Source of the DNA: Clostridiales bacterium DTU023
Lineage (GTDB): Bacteria > Bacillota > Clostridia > Saccharofermentanales > DTU023
Direction of reading: 5' to 3'
Assembly (NCBI GenBank): GCA_001512945.1
Contig: LFTF01000002.1
Span: 2,798-18,294, forward strand
DNA: 15,497 bases
Positions within the stretch are counted from its first letter, which is position 1. The number at the start of each line of letters is the position of its first letter. Below, in pieces: positions 1-7,692 of this stretch. The notes below the pieces were generated by a model. It did not search any database, was not told the DNA's origin, and saw only the letters and a list, made by a program, of their open reading frames with translations. The position numbers and the translations under genes were made by a program.

Positions 1-612
1 TATAACGACATGATGGATAATGGTCGCTTCTTAGCCATACTGGGCAAGAAACTTCCTGTAATCAGCATGATGGTCTCAATGATTTTCCGGTTTATCCCCG
101 ATACGCTCGCGTATGGGCGTGAGATCAACAAGAGTCGACGGGCGCTCACCGGTGAGCCTAACCGGCGCATCCGCTTGTCCTTTGCGGTTAGCCTGATGTC
201 AGTTCTGATGACATGGAGTATGGAGAACGCGATTGTAACGGCTGACGCGATGAAAGCCAAGGCATATGATTCAGGCAGGCGACGACCGTATGCGCGCGTC
301 CGCTGGACAGCGGGGGATATTGCGCCTATGTTGTTGATTGCGTTGACCGTTGCAACCGTGATCGGTGGTTGGGTATCCGGCGGAGCGGCATTCGCTTATT
401 ATCCGCTTCTTGGTTTACCGGACCGTGTGTGGGCGGGAGGCGGGTTTTTCATATGGATAACCGGCTGTGTGATGCTGTTCGCGTTACCTTTTCTGCTTGA
501 CCTTGGAGTTCTGGTCGTAGATCGCGTGCGCGCCTCAAGTCATCTGGCACCGGAGGTTGATCCGTTCGTGACAGCGCTCCTTCAAGGTTCAACGGGAAGT
601 AGGCGTGTATGA
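1..612 (+). CDS. ECF transporter transmembrane T component (EcfT), N-terminus cut by window edge
   Basis: EcfT is the membrane coupling subunit of an energy-coupling factor importer; it links the ATPases to the substrate-binding S component. The frame is open from base 1, and the ATG at 10 is probably internal because the codons before it stay in frame. Visible are the conserved cytoplasmic helix region (FRFIPDTLAYGREINKSRRAL), a second coupling-helix region (SMENAIVTADAMKAKAYDSG), then two hydrophobic membrane segments near residues 105-130 and 150-175. The second coupling motif, normally Ala-Arg-Gly, reads Ala-Lys-Ala here. The stop overlaps the ATPase start by ATGA (609-612), indicating translational coupling. 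The family call is firm; the N-terminal length is unknown. Confidence 0.85.
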   Translation, partial: YNDMMDNGRFLAILGKKLPVISMMVSMIFRFIPDTLAYGREINKSRRALTGEPNRRIRLSFAVSLMSVLMTWSMENAIVTADAMKAKAYDSGRRRPYARVRWTAGDIAPMLLIALTVATVIGGWVSGGAAFAYYPLLGLPDRVWAGGGFFIWITGCVMLFALPFLLDLGVLVVDRVRASSHLAPEVDPFVTALLQGSTGSRRV

Positions 613-2237
613 GAAAGGCTGAGGACGCAGGCGTGATATTGGCTGAACAGTTCAGTTTCACTTATCCGGGGGAACATGCCAAAGCCCTGGATGACATTTG
701 TTTTGAGACATCCAAAGGGTCATTTCTTCTCGTGGCCGGTCCAAGCGGAAGTGGGAAGACAACGCTGTTGCGCTCTTTAAAACAAGAATTGAGACCTGTG
801 GGAACAAGTGAAGGAATAATCCGTGTTCCGGATCAAGTCGCCTACGTGATGCAGGATCCCACCAACCAAATTGTGATGGATGTGGTCTGGCACGAACTGG
901 CATTTGGTCTCGAAAATCTCGGATACGCTCCTGAATTTATCGAGCGGCGTATCGCTGAGACAGCGCATTTTTTTGGAATCGCAAGTTGGATTCACCGCCC
1001 GATATCGGAACTTTCGGGGGGTGAAAAACAGATTTTGAACCTCGCGTCTTCGCTGGTACTAAGCCCCGAAGTCCTGATCCTCGATGAGCCGACGGCACAG
1101 CTGGATCCGATTGCTATTCAGCATTTTCTTTCTTTGCTCCAAAGGATTCATCGTGAAGTCGGGACTACATTGATTATGTCGGAACATCGGATGACTGACG
1201 TACTTGCGATGGTTGACGACGTGCTATTCCTCGAAGAGGGCAGAGTCTCTTTCAGCGGACCACCTGAGATGTTCGCCCGTCACTTGCTAGACCAGGACTC
1301 GCCCTACAAGGTGGCTTTGCCGGCTGCGACACAAGCAGCCCGAGGAGCGGATCAAGTGCTCGGAAGGACACACGACCAACCGGCACTTGATATCCCTGAG
1401 GCAAGACGACGATTAGATCATTTCAAAAATATACCTACAACAGCACATCATGACGACATATCTGTCGAGCCCCGCGCAACAATTCTTGAGGCCAAACATC
1501 TTGTATACCGGTATCGTAACGATCTTCCAACGGTTCTGGATGACGCGTCACTTGCGGTTGATAAGGGATCGATCCACGCAATAGTCGGAGGAAATGGCAG
1601 CGGGAAGAGCACGTTGCTTTATTTGTTGAGCGGCGTTCTGACACCCACGAGAGGGCGCGTTATTCGACAGGATGATGCCCGTATCGGTTTGATGACGCAG
1701 AATGCGAAGGCACTTTTCTCCGCTGATACGCTTTTTGACGATTTGATGGAGCTTTCCGATTTGGGAGGATATGGCGAGGACGAGGTCATGGCGATCGCCG
1801 CTAAGCTCTCACTGGCCCGATTCTTTTTACGTCACCCCTATGATTTGAGCGGGGGCGAAATGCAGAAGGCGGCACTTGCGAAACTTTTACTCTTGTCACC
1901 TGATATCCTCCTGCTTGACGAACCGGTGAAGGGACTCGACGCGGTCAGCAAAAGGGAGATCGCGGGTTTATTTCGCCGCCTTCGAGAACAAGGTAAAACA
2001 TTGTTTATCGCGACGCACGATCTCAATTTCAGCGCGCAGATCGCCGACACCTGTTCACTGATTTTTGACGGGCGCATTGTCGCGACAGAAGATATGAAGA
2101 CGTTCTTTTGTGGCAACGCGTTTTACACGACGGACTATGTGCGAGTTACACAAGGTATCATCCCCAATATCGTAACGGTCAATGACCTGGATGAATTTTT
2201 CGCCGGAATCGGCGAAAGACAACCCGATGAAAGATAA
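609..2237 (+). CDS. ECF transporter ATPase, two ABC domains fused in one chain
   Basis: This protein powers the ECF importer by ATP hydrolysis at the cytoplasmic face. Its 542 residues hold two complete nucleotide-binding domains. Domain 1 has Walker A GPSGSGKTT (44-52), Q-loop MQDP (81-84), signature LSGGE (135-139), Walker B VLILDE (155-160) and an H-loop His at 193. Domain 2 has Walker A GGNGSGKST (327-335), Q-loop MTQN (362-365), LSGGE (413-417), ILLLDE (433-438) and an H-loop His at 470. All catalytic motifs are intact in both halves, so it replaces a separate EcfA and EcfA' pair. A linker of about 60 residues (230-290), rich in Ala, His and Asp, joins them. It overlaps the T gene upstream by 4 bp and the S-component gene downstream by 11 bp. 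Confidence 0.93.
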   Translation: MRKAEDAGVILAEQFSFTYPGEHAKALDDICFETSKGSFLLVAGPSGSGKTTLLRSLKQELRPVGTSEGIIRVPDQVAYVMQDPTNQIVMDVVWHELAFGLENLGYAPEFIERRIAETAHFFGIASWIHRPISELSGGEKQILNLASSLVLSPEVLILDEPTAQLDPIAIQHFLSLLQRIHREVGTTLIMSEHRMTDVLAMVDDVLFLEEGRVSFSGPPEMFARHLLDQDSPYKVALPAATQAARGADQVLGRTHDQPALDIPEARRRLDHFKNIPTTAHHDDISVEPRATILEAKHLVYRYRNDLPTVLDDASLAVDKGSIHAIVGGNGSGKSTLLYLLSGVLTPTRGRVIRQDDARIGLMTQNAKALFSADTLFDDLMELSDLGGYGEDEVMAIAAKLSLARFFLRHPYDLSGGEMQKAALAKLLLLSPDILLLDEPVKGLDAVSKREIAGLFRRLREQGKTLFIATHDLNFSAQIADTCSLIFDGRIVATEDMKTFFCGNAFYTTDYVRVTQGIIPNIVTVNDLDEFFAGIGERQPDER

Positions 2238-2949
2238 AAGACAAGTTGTTGCCCGGATTGTGGAATGGGCAGTAATCGCGCTCGTCCCATGTGTTCTATT
2301 GTTATGTGCGCTTTTCGAAGTTGAACAGGCCGCGATCTTGACGATGTTTACAGCCATCTTCGCAAGCATTCCTTTCTTTTTGCATTTTGAACGGGCGCGA
2401 CCCAAACCGCGAGACATCATGCCGATTGTCGTGATGGCAGCTCTCGCGACTACGGGTCAAATCCTGTTCGCGCCGATCCCGAGTTTTAAACCCATCGGGG
2501 CCATCGTTATCGTGACAGCGATTGCCTTCGGTCGCCAAAGCGGTTACATGACAGGTGCCATGACGGCAGTCGCTTCCAATATGTTTTTCGGCCAGGGCGC
2601 ATGGACGCCATGGCAGATGTTCGGGTGGGGGCTCATCGGCTATCTTGCGGGCGCACTCAGTGAACATGGTTTCTTTGGTAGTCGTTGGACTGTCTATGTT
2701 TACGGTTTCTTGTCAGGATTGCTTTACGGGGTGATCTTGGATTCCTGGCATATTATCGGATTCGTCCAGCCTCTCACATGGCAGAATGCCCTGGCGGCAT
2801 ACGGCGCCGGTTTGCCCATGAACCTGACGCTTTCCGTCGCGACGGTTCTCTTTCTTGCTCCAATTCTGGGGCCATGGACAAAAAAGCTGGAGCGAATCAA
2901 ACGAAAATTCGGCTTATCGGGTAGCGACGAAATTATCCAAACTCACTGA
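2227..2949 (+). CDS. ECF transporter S component (substrate-binding membrane subunit)
   Basis: This is a membrane protein of about 240 residues with roughly six hydrophobic segments. It carries the S-component-like stretch FGRQSGYMTGAMTAVASN followed by a Trp-rich GQGAWTPWQMFGWG loop. It should bind a vitamin or other small cofactor and deliver it through the T and ATPase subunits encoded just upstream. The loop resembles, from memory, S components annotated as cobalamin (CbrT-like) carriers, but the substrate cannot be fixed from sequence. I chose the ATG at 2227, 11 bp inside the end of the ATPase gene, because the protein then starts with MKDKRQ just before the first membrane helix. Another in-frame ATG at 2182 would add an unlikely hydrophilic extension. 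The ribosome binding site is weak, fitting translational coupling. The C-terminus is basic, then polar. Confidence 0.8.
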   Translation: MKDKRQVVARIVEWAVIALVPCVLLLCALFEVEQAAILTMFTAIFASIPFFLHFERARPKPRDIMPIVVMAALATTGQILFAPIPSFKPIGAIVIVTAIAFGRQSGYMTGAMTAVASNMFFGQGAWTPWQMFGWGLIGYLAGALSEHGFFGSRWTVYVYGFLSGLLYGVILDSWHIIGFVQPLTWQNALAAYGAGLPMNLTLSVATVLFLAPILGPWTKKLERIKRKFGLSGSDEIIQTH

Positions 2950-3001
2950 CAAACATTTGTTTAAATGCTGTTTTAGGTGTGACGGTTCAATCGTTACCAA
3001 A

Positions 3002-3031
3002 TTTACTTCAAAGTCAATACTCGTGTACACT
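3002..3031 (+). promoter_or_regulatory. candidate distal promoter for gcvT
   Basis: TTTACT (3002-3007), an 18-base spacer and TACACT (3026-3031) form a moderate sigma-A-like match. Use of this site would give a leader of about 155 nt before gcvT that contains the hairpins listed separately. It is a visual match only. Confidence 0.3.
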
Positions 3032-3041
3032 TTTTACTAAG

Positions 3042-3099
3042 GCCCGCACCACGTTCCGGGAGTGCAGCATGGTCTTTGCATTCGCTTATGCGTTGCAAG
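3042..3099 (+). other. hairpin-rich leader upstream of gcvT
   Basis: Two potential hairpins lie here. The first pairs CCCG (about 3043-3046) with CGGG (about 3057-3060). The second pairs CTTTGCA (3074-3080) with TGCAAG (3094-3099) with one bulged base, and is followed by CTTTT. The second resembles a weak attenuator. I looked for the glycine riboswitch core and for T-box, SAM, TPP and THF riboswitch consensus elements and recognised none. Function is unknown. Confidence 0.3.
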
Positions 3100-3118
3100 C
3101 TTTTGGTATCTAACCGGA

Positions 3119-3149
3119 CTGAAATCTCTTGTAATACATGATAGTATTA
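3119..3149 (+). promoter_or_regulatory. candidate proximal gcvT promoter with overlapping inverted repeat
   Basis: CTGAAA (3119-3124), a 17-base spacer and TAGTAT (3142-3147) form a possible promoter with a start near 3154 and a leader of about 42 nt. A perfect 6-bp inverted repeat, TAATAC-N6-GTATTA (3132-3149), overlaps the -10 element, as an operator would. Both calls rest on visual inspection only. Confidence 0.35.
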
Positions 3150-3195
3150 TGTGGTTTGAGAATGTTCGAGCTTATTACTTGGGGAGGTAAGTTAC

Positions 3196-4305
3196 ATGAA
3201 AAAAACACCTTTATATGATCGCCATGTTGGCCTTGGGGCGCGCATGGTTGACTACGCCGGATGGAATATGCCCGTCCAGTATTCAGGGATCAGTGAGGAA
3301 GTATTGGCAGTAAGGAACGCGACAGGGATATTCGACGTTTCTCACATGGGAGAGATCCGTGTGAAAGGCGGCGGCGCCGGCGAGTTTCTCAATTGGCTCC
3401 TGACGCGCCACGTGACAGGGAAAAAACCTGATCAGATCACCTATGCAGTTTTGTGCTCCGCCGATGGCGGAACGGTCGATGATCTGCTCGTTTACACAAT
3501 GGGTGACGAGGATTATATGCTCGTGGTTAACGCGGCTAACAAGGATAAGGACTTGGTCCATATTCGTGAAAGTCTCGGAGCATACAAACAAGCATATCCA
3601 GATCGCCCGGCGGTTATTGAGATTATTGATGAGTCCGATCTTTACGGACAGATTGCTGTCCAGGGACCGGATAGTCTCGACTGTATGCTTGAGCTTACTA
3701 AAGAGTTGGGCCTGTCCGCAGAACAGCGCGAACAGCTTGAGGGACTTAAGCGATTTCGCGAAATGTGGGTTCCTATCGAAGGCGAACAACGGGAAATGAT
3801 TATTTCACGCACCGGCTACACGGGCGAGAACGGTTATGAGCTTTACATCCCAATCTCACGGACTGATCATTATTGGGACATCTTCATCGAAGCGGGTGTC
3901 GTTCCCTGTGGACTGGGCGCACGTGATTCGCTGAGGCTTGAAGCGGGCATGCCGCTTTACGGCCATGAAATGTCACCGGAGATTAGCCCTCTTGAGGGAG
4001 GTATGAGCTTTTTTGTCGATCTGGAGCATGATTTCCAGGGGATCGCCATGAAAGATAAGGTGACCCGCCGACAGCTCGCGCTTGTCAGTGGGACACGCGC
4101 CATTCCGCGTGAAGGATATGAAGTCTATGTCAACGGCGAAAAAGTCGGTGTCATCACGTCCGGCACATTCTCGCCATCACTAGAGAAGGGCATTGGGTTC
4201 GCGCTTGTCGATCTGGATACCCCCGAGGTCACGGAAGTTGACGTGCTTGTTCGCAAGAACATGCAGCCATTCACCGTTGTCACACCGCCTTTTGTAGGCA
4301 AATAG
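3196..4305 (+). CDS. gcvT: Glycine cleavage system T protein (aminomethyltransferase)
   Basis: T protein takes the aminomethyl group from the lipoyl arm of H protein and transfers it to tetrahydrofolate, giving 5,10-methylene-THF and ammonia in the cytoplasm. The 369-residue length is normal. Recognisable family blocks are YAGWNMPVQY (20-29), DVSHMGE (47-53), the substrate-binding DDLLVY with its conserved Asp pair (95-96), VVNAANKDKDL (110-120), and the C-terminal LGARDSLRLEAGMPLYGHE and GVITSGTFSPSL blocks. The start is supported by a strong GGGGAGG ribosome binding site at 3181-3187, eight bases before the ATG. It is the first gene of the gcvT-gcvH-gcvPA-gcvPB cluster. No key residue appears to be missing. 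Confidence 0.97.
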   Translation: MKKTPLYDRHVGLGARMVDYAGWNMPVQYSGISEEVLAVRNATGIFDVSHMGEIRVKGGGAGEFLNWLLTRHVTGKKPDQITYAVLCSADGGTVDDLLVYTMGDEDYMLVVNAANKDKDLVHIRESLGAYKQAYPDRPAVIEIIDESDLYGQIAVQGPDSLDCMLELTKELGLSAEQREQLEGLKRFREMWVPIEGEQREMIISRTGYTGENGYELYIPISRTDHYWDIFIEAGVVPCGLGARDSLRLEAGMPLYGHEMSPEISPLEGGMSFFVDLEHDFQGIAMKDKVTRRQLALVSGTRAIPREGYEVYVNGEKVGVITSGTFSPSLEKGIGFALVDLDTPEVTEVDVLVRKNMQPFTVVTPPFVGK

Positions 4306-4317
4306 GAAAATATTCGC

Positions 4318-4381
4318 GCGCTCCCGTGGGGGTGCCCGGAATAGTAAACGATTCTTTCGCGTTCCACTGCGTTCGCGGAGG
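4318..4381 (+). other. two consecutive hairpins in the gcvT-gcvH spacer
   Basis: The first hairpin is GCGCTCCC-GT-GGGGGTGC (4318-4335), with two G-U pairs and a minimal loop that would open at least one pair. The second pairs CTTTCGCG (4354-4361) with CGCGGAGG (4374-4381) around a 12-base loop, again with two G-U pairs. Neither is followed by a T-run, so neither looks like an intrinsic terminator. They fill most of the 137 bp between the two genes and may affect mRNA processing or the relative expression of gcvT and the downstream genes. Confidence 0.45.
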
Positions 4382-4442
4382 AGATAAACGGAAGCGCGGA
4401 GTAACCGCCATCAATATGCAATTAGAGGAAGGAATTTAAAAA

Positions 4443-4823
4443 ATGGACCAGGGATTAAAATTTTCGAAAACTCACGAATGGGTAAAAGTTGAAGGCAATA
4501 TCGCGACTATCGGATTGACCGATTTCGCGCAGCATGAGCTGGGCGATATCGTATACGCCGAGCCTGAGCCGGAAGGCACAGTCGTTGAAATCGAAGGTAT
4601 CATCGGCACAGTCGAATCCGTGAAAGCGGCGTCAGATCTTTATTCTCCCGTTAGCGGAGAGATTGTCGAAGCAAACCACGATATAGAAGACGAGCCCGAG
4701 ATGATCAATAAGAAACCGTTGGAATTTTGGTTTGTAAAGATCGAAATGGCCGACCCGTCAGAGCTTGACGCTTTGCTCGACAAAGACGCTTACGACGCAT
4801 TCTGCAAGGAGGAACAGGCATGA
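4443..4823 (+). CDS. gcvH: Glycine cleavage system H protein (lipoyl carrier)
   Basis: H protein is the small lipoylated carrier that shuttles the aminomethyl intermediate from P protein to T protein and is re-oxidised by L protein. The 126-residue length is typical. The lipoyl attachment site is Lys61 within GTVESVKAASDLYSP. The N-terminus FSKTHEWVKVEGN and the block GLTDFAQHELGDIVY are standard for the family. An AGAGGAAGGA ribosome binding site (around 4424-4433) precedes the ATG. The gene lies 137 bp after gcvT, a wider gap than elsewhere in the cluster. Its stop overlaps the gcvPA start as ATGA, so H and P1 are probably translationally coupled. Confidence 0.97.
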   Translation: MDQGLKFSKTHEWVKVEGNIATIGLTDFAQHELGDIVYAEPEPEGTVVEIEGIIGTVESVKAASDLYSPVSGEIVEANHDIEDEPEMINKKPLEFWFVKIEMADPSELDALLDKDAYDAFCKEEQA

Positions 4824-6169
4824 TCGGTTACCTCCCGATGGACCGTAAAGAACGCCGAGAAATGCTGGCGTCGGTGGGAGTCGATCTCGACCAGTTATTC
4901 TCTATGATCCCCGAATGCGACTGCATCCAGGCTGATGAATTTCAGGCGCTTGGTGAAGAGGGGATGAGCGAGATGGACGTCGTTGACCGCGTTAAAGCGT
5001 TGGCGGCGAAAAATATGAACAGCGAGTGCTACGACAGTTATCTTGGCGCAGGCTACTATGACCATTACCAGCCCGCTGCTGTTCACCATCTGATTAACCG
5101 GGCGGAGTTTCTTACCTCCTACACACCCTACCAGGCAGAAATCTCGCAAGGGACACTGCAGGCTGTTTTTGAATGGCAGAGCTATATCACGCGCCTCACA
5201 GGGCTCCCTGTTTCGAACGCATCACTTTACGACGCGGCGTCCGGCGCGGCGGAAGCCATGCTCCTTGCATGCCGTGACAAACGCCGCTACAAAGTTTTTG
5301 TCTCGGAAGGCGTACATCCTGATACAATCGAAACGATTCACACGTATTGCCATGCCGGCGATATTGAGGTAGTCATGGGCGCGCTCGACGAAAACGGACA
5401 GACGACTGTTTTCCCAGAACAAGGAAAAGAATTCGCCTGCTACCTCGTTCAAAGTCCGAACTTCTTCGGTGTCGTTGAAGATCTTGATCTGGTTACAGAG
5501 AAAGCGCACGAAGCAAACGCGCTTGCCGCGGTCTCACAGGACCCGGTGAGCCTCGCGGTGTTGAAGCGCCCCGGTGACAGCGGCATGGATATCGCTGTTG
5601 GCGAAGCCCAATCTTTTGGGATTCCAACCTCGTATGGCGGTCCCGGTGCCGGCTACATGGCCGTGACTGAGCGCCTGATGCGCAAGATGCCTGGCCGGAT
5701 CTGCGGCGCTACGATTGACCGCAACGGGAGGACGAGCTATGTGCTCACGCTGCAGGCAAGAGAACAGCACATTCGCAGAGATCGCGCCACGTCAAATATT
5801 TGCACCAGCCAGGCGCTGATAGCTACTGCCGCCACGATCTGGCTTGCTCTGCAAGGAAGTGCGGGTTTGCTCGACGTTGCTGAACAGTCAGCCGCAAAAG
5901 CGATTTATCTTGAAAAGAAGCTCACTGAGAGTGGATATTTCAAGCTTGTTTACGACGCGCCCTATTTCCGTGAATTTTTAATTGAAGCGAAAGAAGGCAT
6001 CGACCTTCGGGAGATCAACGCCGCATTGCTTGAAGAAGGTATTATTGGCGGCCTGGTGGTGCCCGGAAACAGAATGCTGATCGCCGTGACAGAGAAGAAG
6101 ACCAAAGAACAGCTCGACTGCTTCGCGGACACCATGCTTCGCCTCTGTGATGAACGGGGAGGGAAATAG
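4820..6169 (+). CDS. gcvPA: Glycine dehydrogenase (decarboxylating) subunit 1
   Basis: This is the first half of the split P protein. With GcvPB it forms the PLP-dependent glycine decarboxylase, which releases CO2 and loads the aminomethyl group onto H protein. The 449-residue length matches the family. Diagnostic blocks are DYLGAGYYDHY-like SYLGAGYYDHYQPAAVHH, the segment SYTPYQAEISQGTLQAVFEWQ, VSNASLYDAASGAAEA and TSYGGPGAGYMAV, followed by ALQAREQHIRR-like LTLQAREQHIRRDRATSNIC. This subunit lacks the PLP lysine, as expected; the lysine is in GcvPB. It overlaps gcvH by 4 bp and is separated from gcvPB by two bases, consistent with stoichiometric production of the two halves. Confidence 0.97.
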   Translation: MIGYLPMDRKERREMLASVGVDLDQLFSMIPECDCIQADEFQALGEEGMSEMDVVDRVKALAAKNMNSECYDSYLGAGYYDHYQPAAVHHLINRAEFLTSYTPYQAEISQGTLQAVFEWQSYITRLTGLPVSNASLYDAASGAAEAMLLACRDKRRYKVFVSEGVHPDTIETIHTYCHAGDIEVVMGALDENGQTTVFPEQGKEFACYLVQSPNFFGVVEDLDLVTEKAHEANALAAVSQDPVSLAVLKRPGDSGMDIAVGEAQSFGIPTSYGGPGAGYMAVTERLMRKMPGRICGATIDRNGRTSYVLTLQAREQHIRRDRATSNICTSQALIATAATIWLALQGSAGLLDVAEQSAAKAIYLEKKLTESGYFKLVYDAPYFREFLIEAKEGIDLREINAALLEEGIIGGLVVPGNRMLIAVTEKKTKEQLDCFADTMLRLCDERGGK

Positions 6170-6171
6170 TC

Positions 6172-7620
6172 ATGTATAAAGACACACCAATTATTTTTGA
6201 ACTGGCCACAAAAAGTAAAGCCAGCCGCTATATTCGCCCGCTGGATGTTCCAAAGCCTGATTTTTCCAGCTGGTTTGGTAAAGCGTATCGCGCCGAAGAA
6301 CCAAATATCCCAGATGTGGACGAGATTTCGGTGGTACGCCATTACACTAACTTGTCGAACAAAAACTACCATGTCGAGATTGGTACTTATCCGCTGGGCT
6401 CTTGCACGATGAAGTACAACCCCAAAGTCAATGAAGATCTGGCCGCGCTCTCAGGTTTTGCCGCAACACATCCGCTTCAGCCTGATCAAACAGTTCAGGG
6501 CAATCTCGAATTGCTCTATCACCTTGAGCAGCTGTTGAACGATGTTACCGGCATGGACGCCTATACATTCCAGCCAGCCGCGGGCGCGCAAGGCGAACTT
6601 GCAGGCGTGCTCCTAATCAAGGCTTACCACGAAGATCATGGCAATACAAAACGGAATGTCATGATTATTCCGGACGCCGCGCACGGTACAAACCCCGCAA
6701 CGGCTGCGATGGTAGGCTACAAAGTCCGAGAGGTCAAATCGAACTCAAAAGGTATGGTCGATCTCGCGGAGCTTGAAAAAGCGCTGGGTGATGACGTCGC
6801 AGGTTTGATGCTCACCAATCCCAACACGCTGGGTATCTATGAGGAGAACATCGAAAAGATTACGAAGATGGTTCACGACGCCGGTGGTCTATGCTACTAC
6901 GACGGTGCCAACATCAACGCAATCCTGATGCATGCTCGCCCAGGCGATATGGGCTTTGACTGCGTTCACATGAACGTGCACAAGAGCTTCTCGACGCCGC
7001 ATGGCGGCGGAGGACCGGGTGCCGGTCCGGTCGGATGCAAAGCCATCCTTGAACCGTATCTGCCAAGACCCGTCGTTCGCAAGAAGGAAGAGAGTTATTA
7101 TCTCGATTACGACCGTCCGAAGACCTACGGCAAGGTTCGCTCCTTCGTTGGATCGTTCGGCGTTCTCGTCAAGACGTACGCCTACATTTTGAGGAACGGC
7201 GCGGAAGGACTGCATCAGGCTGCCGAGGGCGCAGTCGCCAACTCAACCTATCTTCGTGAGCGGTTGAAGCATGCCTACAGGGTTCCTTACGATACACCGT
7301 CGATGCATGAATTTGTCATGACGGCTGAATGGCAGAAAGAAAAATACGACTGCAATACGATCGATATCGTGAAGCGGCTGATCGACTTCGGGTTCCATCC
7401 GCCGACCATCTATTTCCCGCTCATCGTCCCAGAAGCTATGATGCTCGAACCGACGGAGACGGAAACGTGGCGTGACCTTGATCAACTGGCGAACGCGTTT
7501 TTGAAAATTGCCAAAGAGGCGGAAACGAATCCCGAACTCTTAAAGAACGCGCCGCATGATACACCGATCTCTCGTCCCGACGAAACACGCGCTGCGCGCG
7601 AACCAATTCTCGCGGGCTAG
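6172..7620 (+). CDS. gcvPB: Glycine dehydrogenase (decarboxylating) subunit 2
   Basis: This is the catalytic half of the split P protein of the glycine cleavage system. The 482 residues are normal for subunit 2. The PLP Schiff-base lysine is Lys271 in HMNVHKSFSTPHGGGGPGAG, followed by the glycine-rich phosphate region. Other family blocks are LGSCTMKYNPKVNE (75-88), FQPAAGAQGELAG (133-145), DAAHGTNPATAAM (168-180) and TNPNTLGIYE. The C-terminal HEFVMTAE and IDFGFHPPTIYFPLIVPEAMM blocks are intact. It starts two bases after gcvPA (ribosome binding site GGGGAGGG within the gcvPA 3' end). It is the last gcv gene; a hairpin follows before the dehydrogenase gene. Confidence 0.97.
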   Translation: MYKDTPIIFELATKSKASRYIRPLDVPKPDFSSWFGKAYRAEEPNIPDVDEISVVRHYTNLSNKNYHVEIGTYPLGSCTMKYNPKVNEDLAALSGFAATHPLQPDQTVQGNLELLYHLEQLLNDVTGMDAYTFQPAAGAQGELAGVLLIKAYHEDHGNTKRNVMIIPDAAHGTNPATAAMVGYKVREVKSNSKGMVDLAELEKALGDDVAGLMLTNPNTLGIYEENIEKITKMVHDAGGLCYYDGANINAILMHARPGDMGFDCVHMNVHKSFSTPHGGGGPGAGPVGCKAILEPYLPRPVVRKKEESYYLDYDRPKTYGKVRSFVGSFGVLVKTYAYILRNGAEGLHQAAEGAVANSTYLRERLKHAYRVPYDTPSMHEFVMTAEWQKEKYDCNTIDIVKRLIDFGFHPPTIYFPLIVPEAMMLEPTETETWRDLDQLANAFLKIAKEAETNPELLKNAPHDTPISRPDETRAAREPILAG

Positions 7621-7645
7621 GGTTCAGTAATAATTGAATTAAAGG

Positions 7646-7670
7646 AAAGCGGAGGCAACGCCTTCGCTTT
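7646..7670 (+). other. 11-bp hairpin between gcvPB and gap
   Basis: AAAGCGGAGGC (7646-7656) pairs with GCCTTCGCTTT (7660-7670) over 11 positions with one G-U pair and a 3-base loop. Beyond the TTT that belongs to the arm there is no T-run, so termination would be weak. It could be a partial terminator, a transcript-stabilising 3' end, or a processing site separating gcv and gap messages. Confidence 0.5.
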
Positions 7671-7692
7671 CATACGAAAGGAAACAAATAAT

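Noticed and set aside
2182..2226. Upstream ATG starts (2182, 2191) for the S component
   Set aside because: They would add a hydrophilic extension lying deep within the ATPase gene and without a ribosome binding site; the ATG at 2227 fits the membrane topology better.
2055..2667. Two 121-codon minus-strand frames opposite the ECF genes
   Set aside because: They are antisense to well-supported ECF coding sequence, have skewed composition and no family resemblance.
2972..2997. Hairpin GTGACG...CGTTAC as a terminator for the ECF genes
   Set aside because: Only six pairs including a G-U, and no T-run follows. No convincing terminator was found after the S component.
2950..3195. Glycine riboswitch upstream of gcvT
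   Set aside because: No tandem aptamer core, and the region between the ECF genes and gcvT is too short and lacks the conserved GGAGAG and CUCUCAGGCAAAAGGAC-like blocks.
3443..3799. 118-codon open frame inside gcvT, same strand
   Set aside because: It lies wholly within a well-conserved gcvT in another frame, and its translation has no recognisable domain.
5962..6372. 136-codon minus-strand frame across the gcvPA-gcvPB junction
   Set aside because: It is antisense to two strongly conserved genes with no start signal or domain; it reflects codon bias on the other strand.
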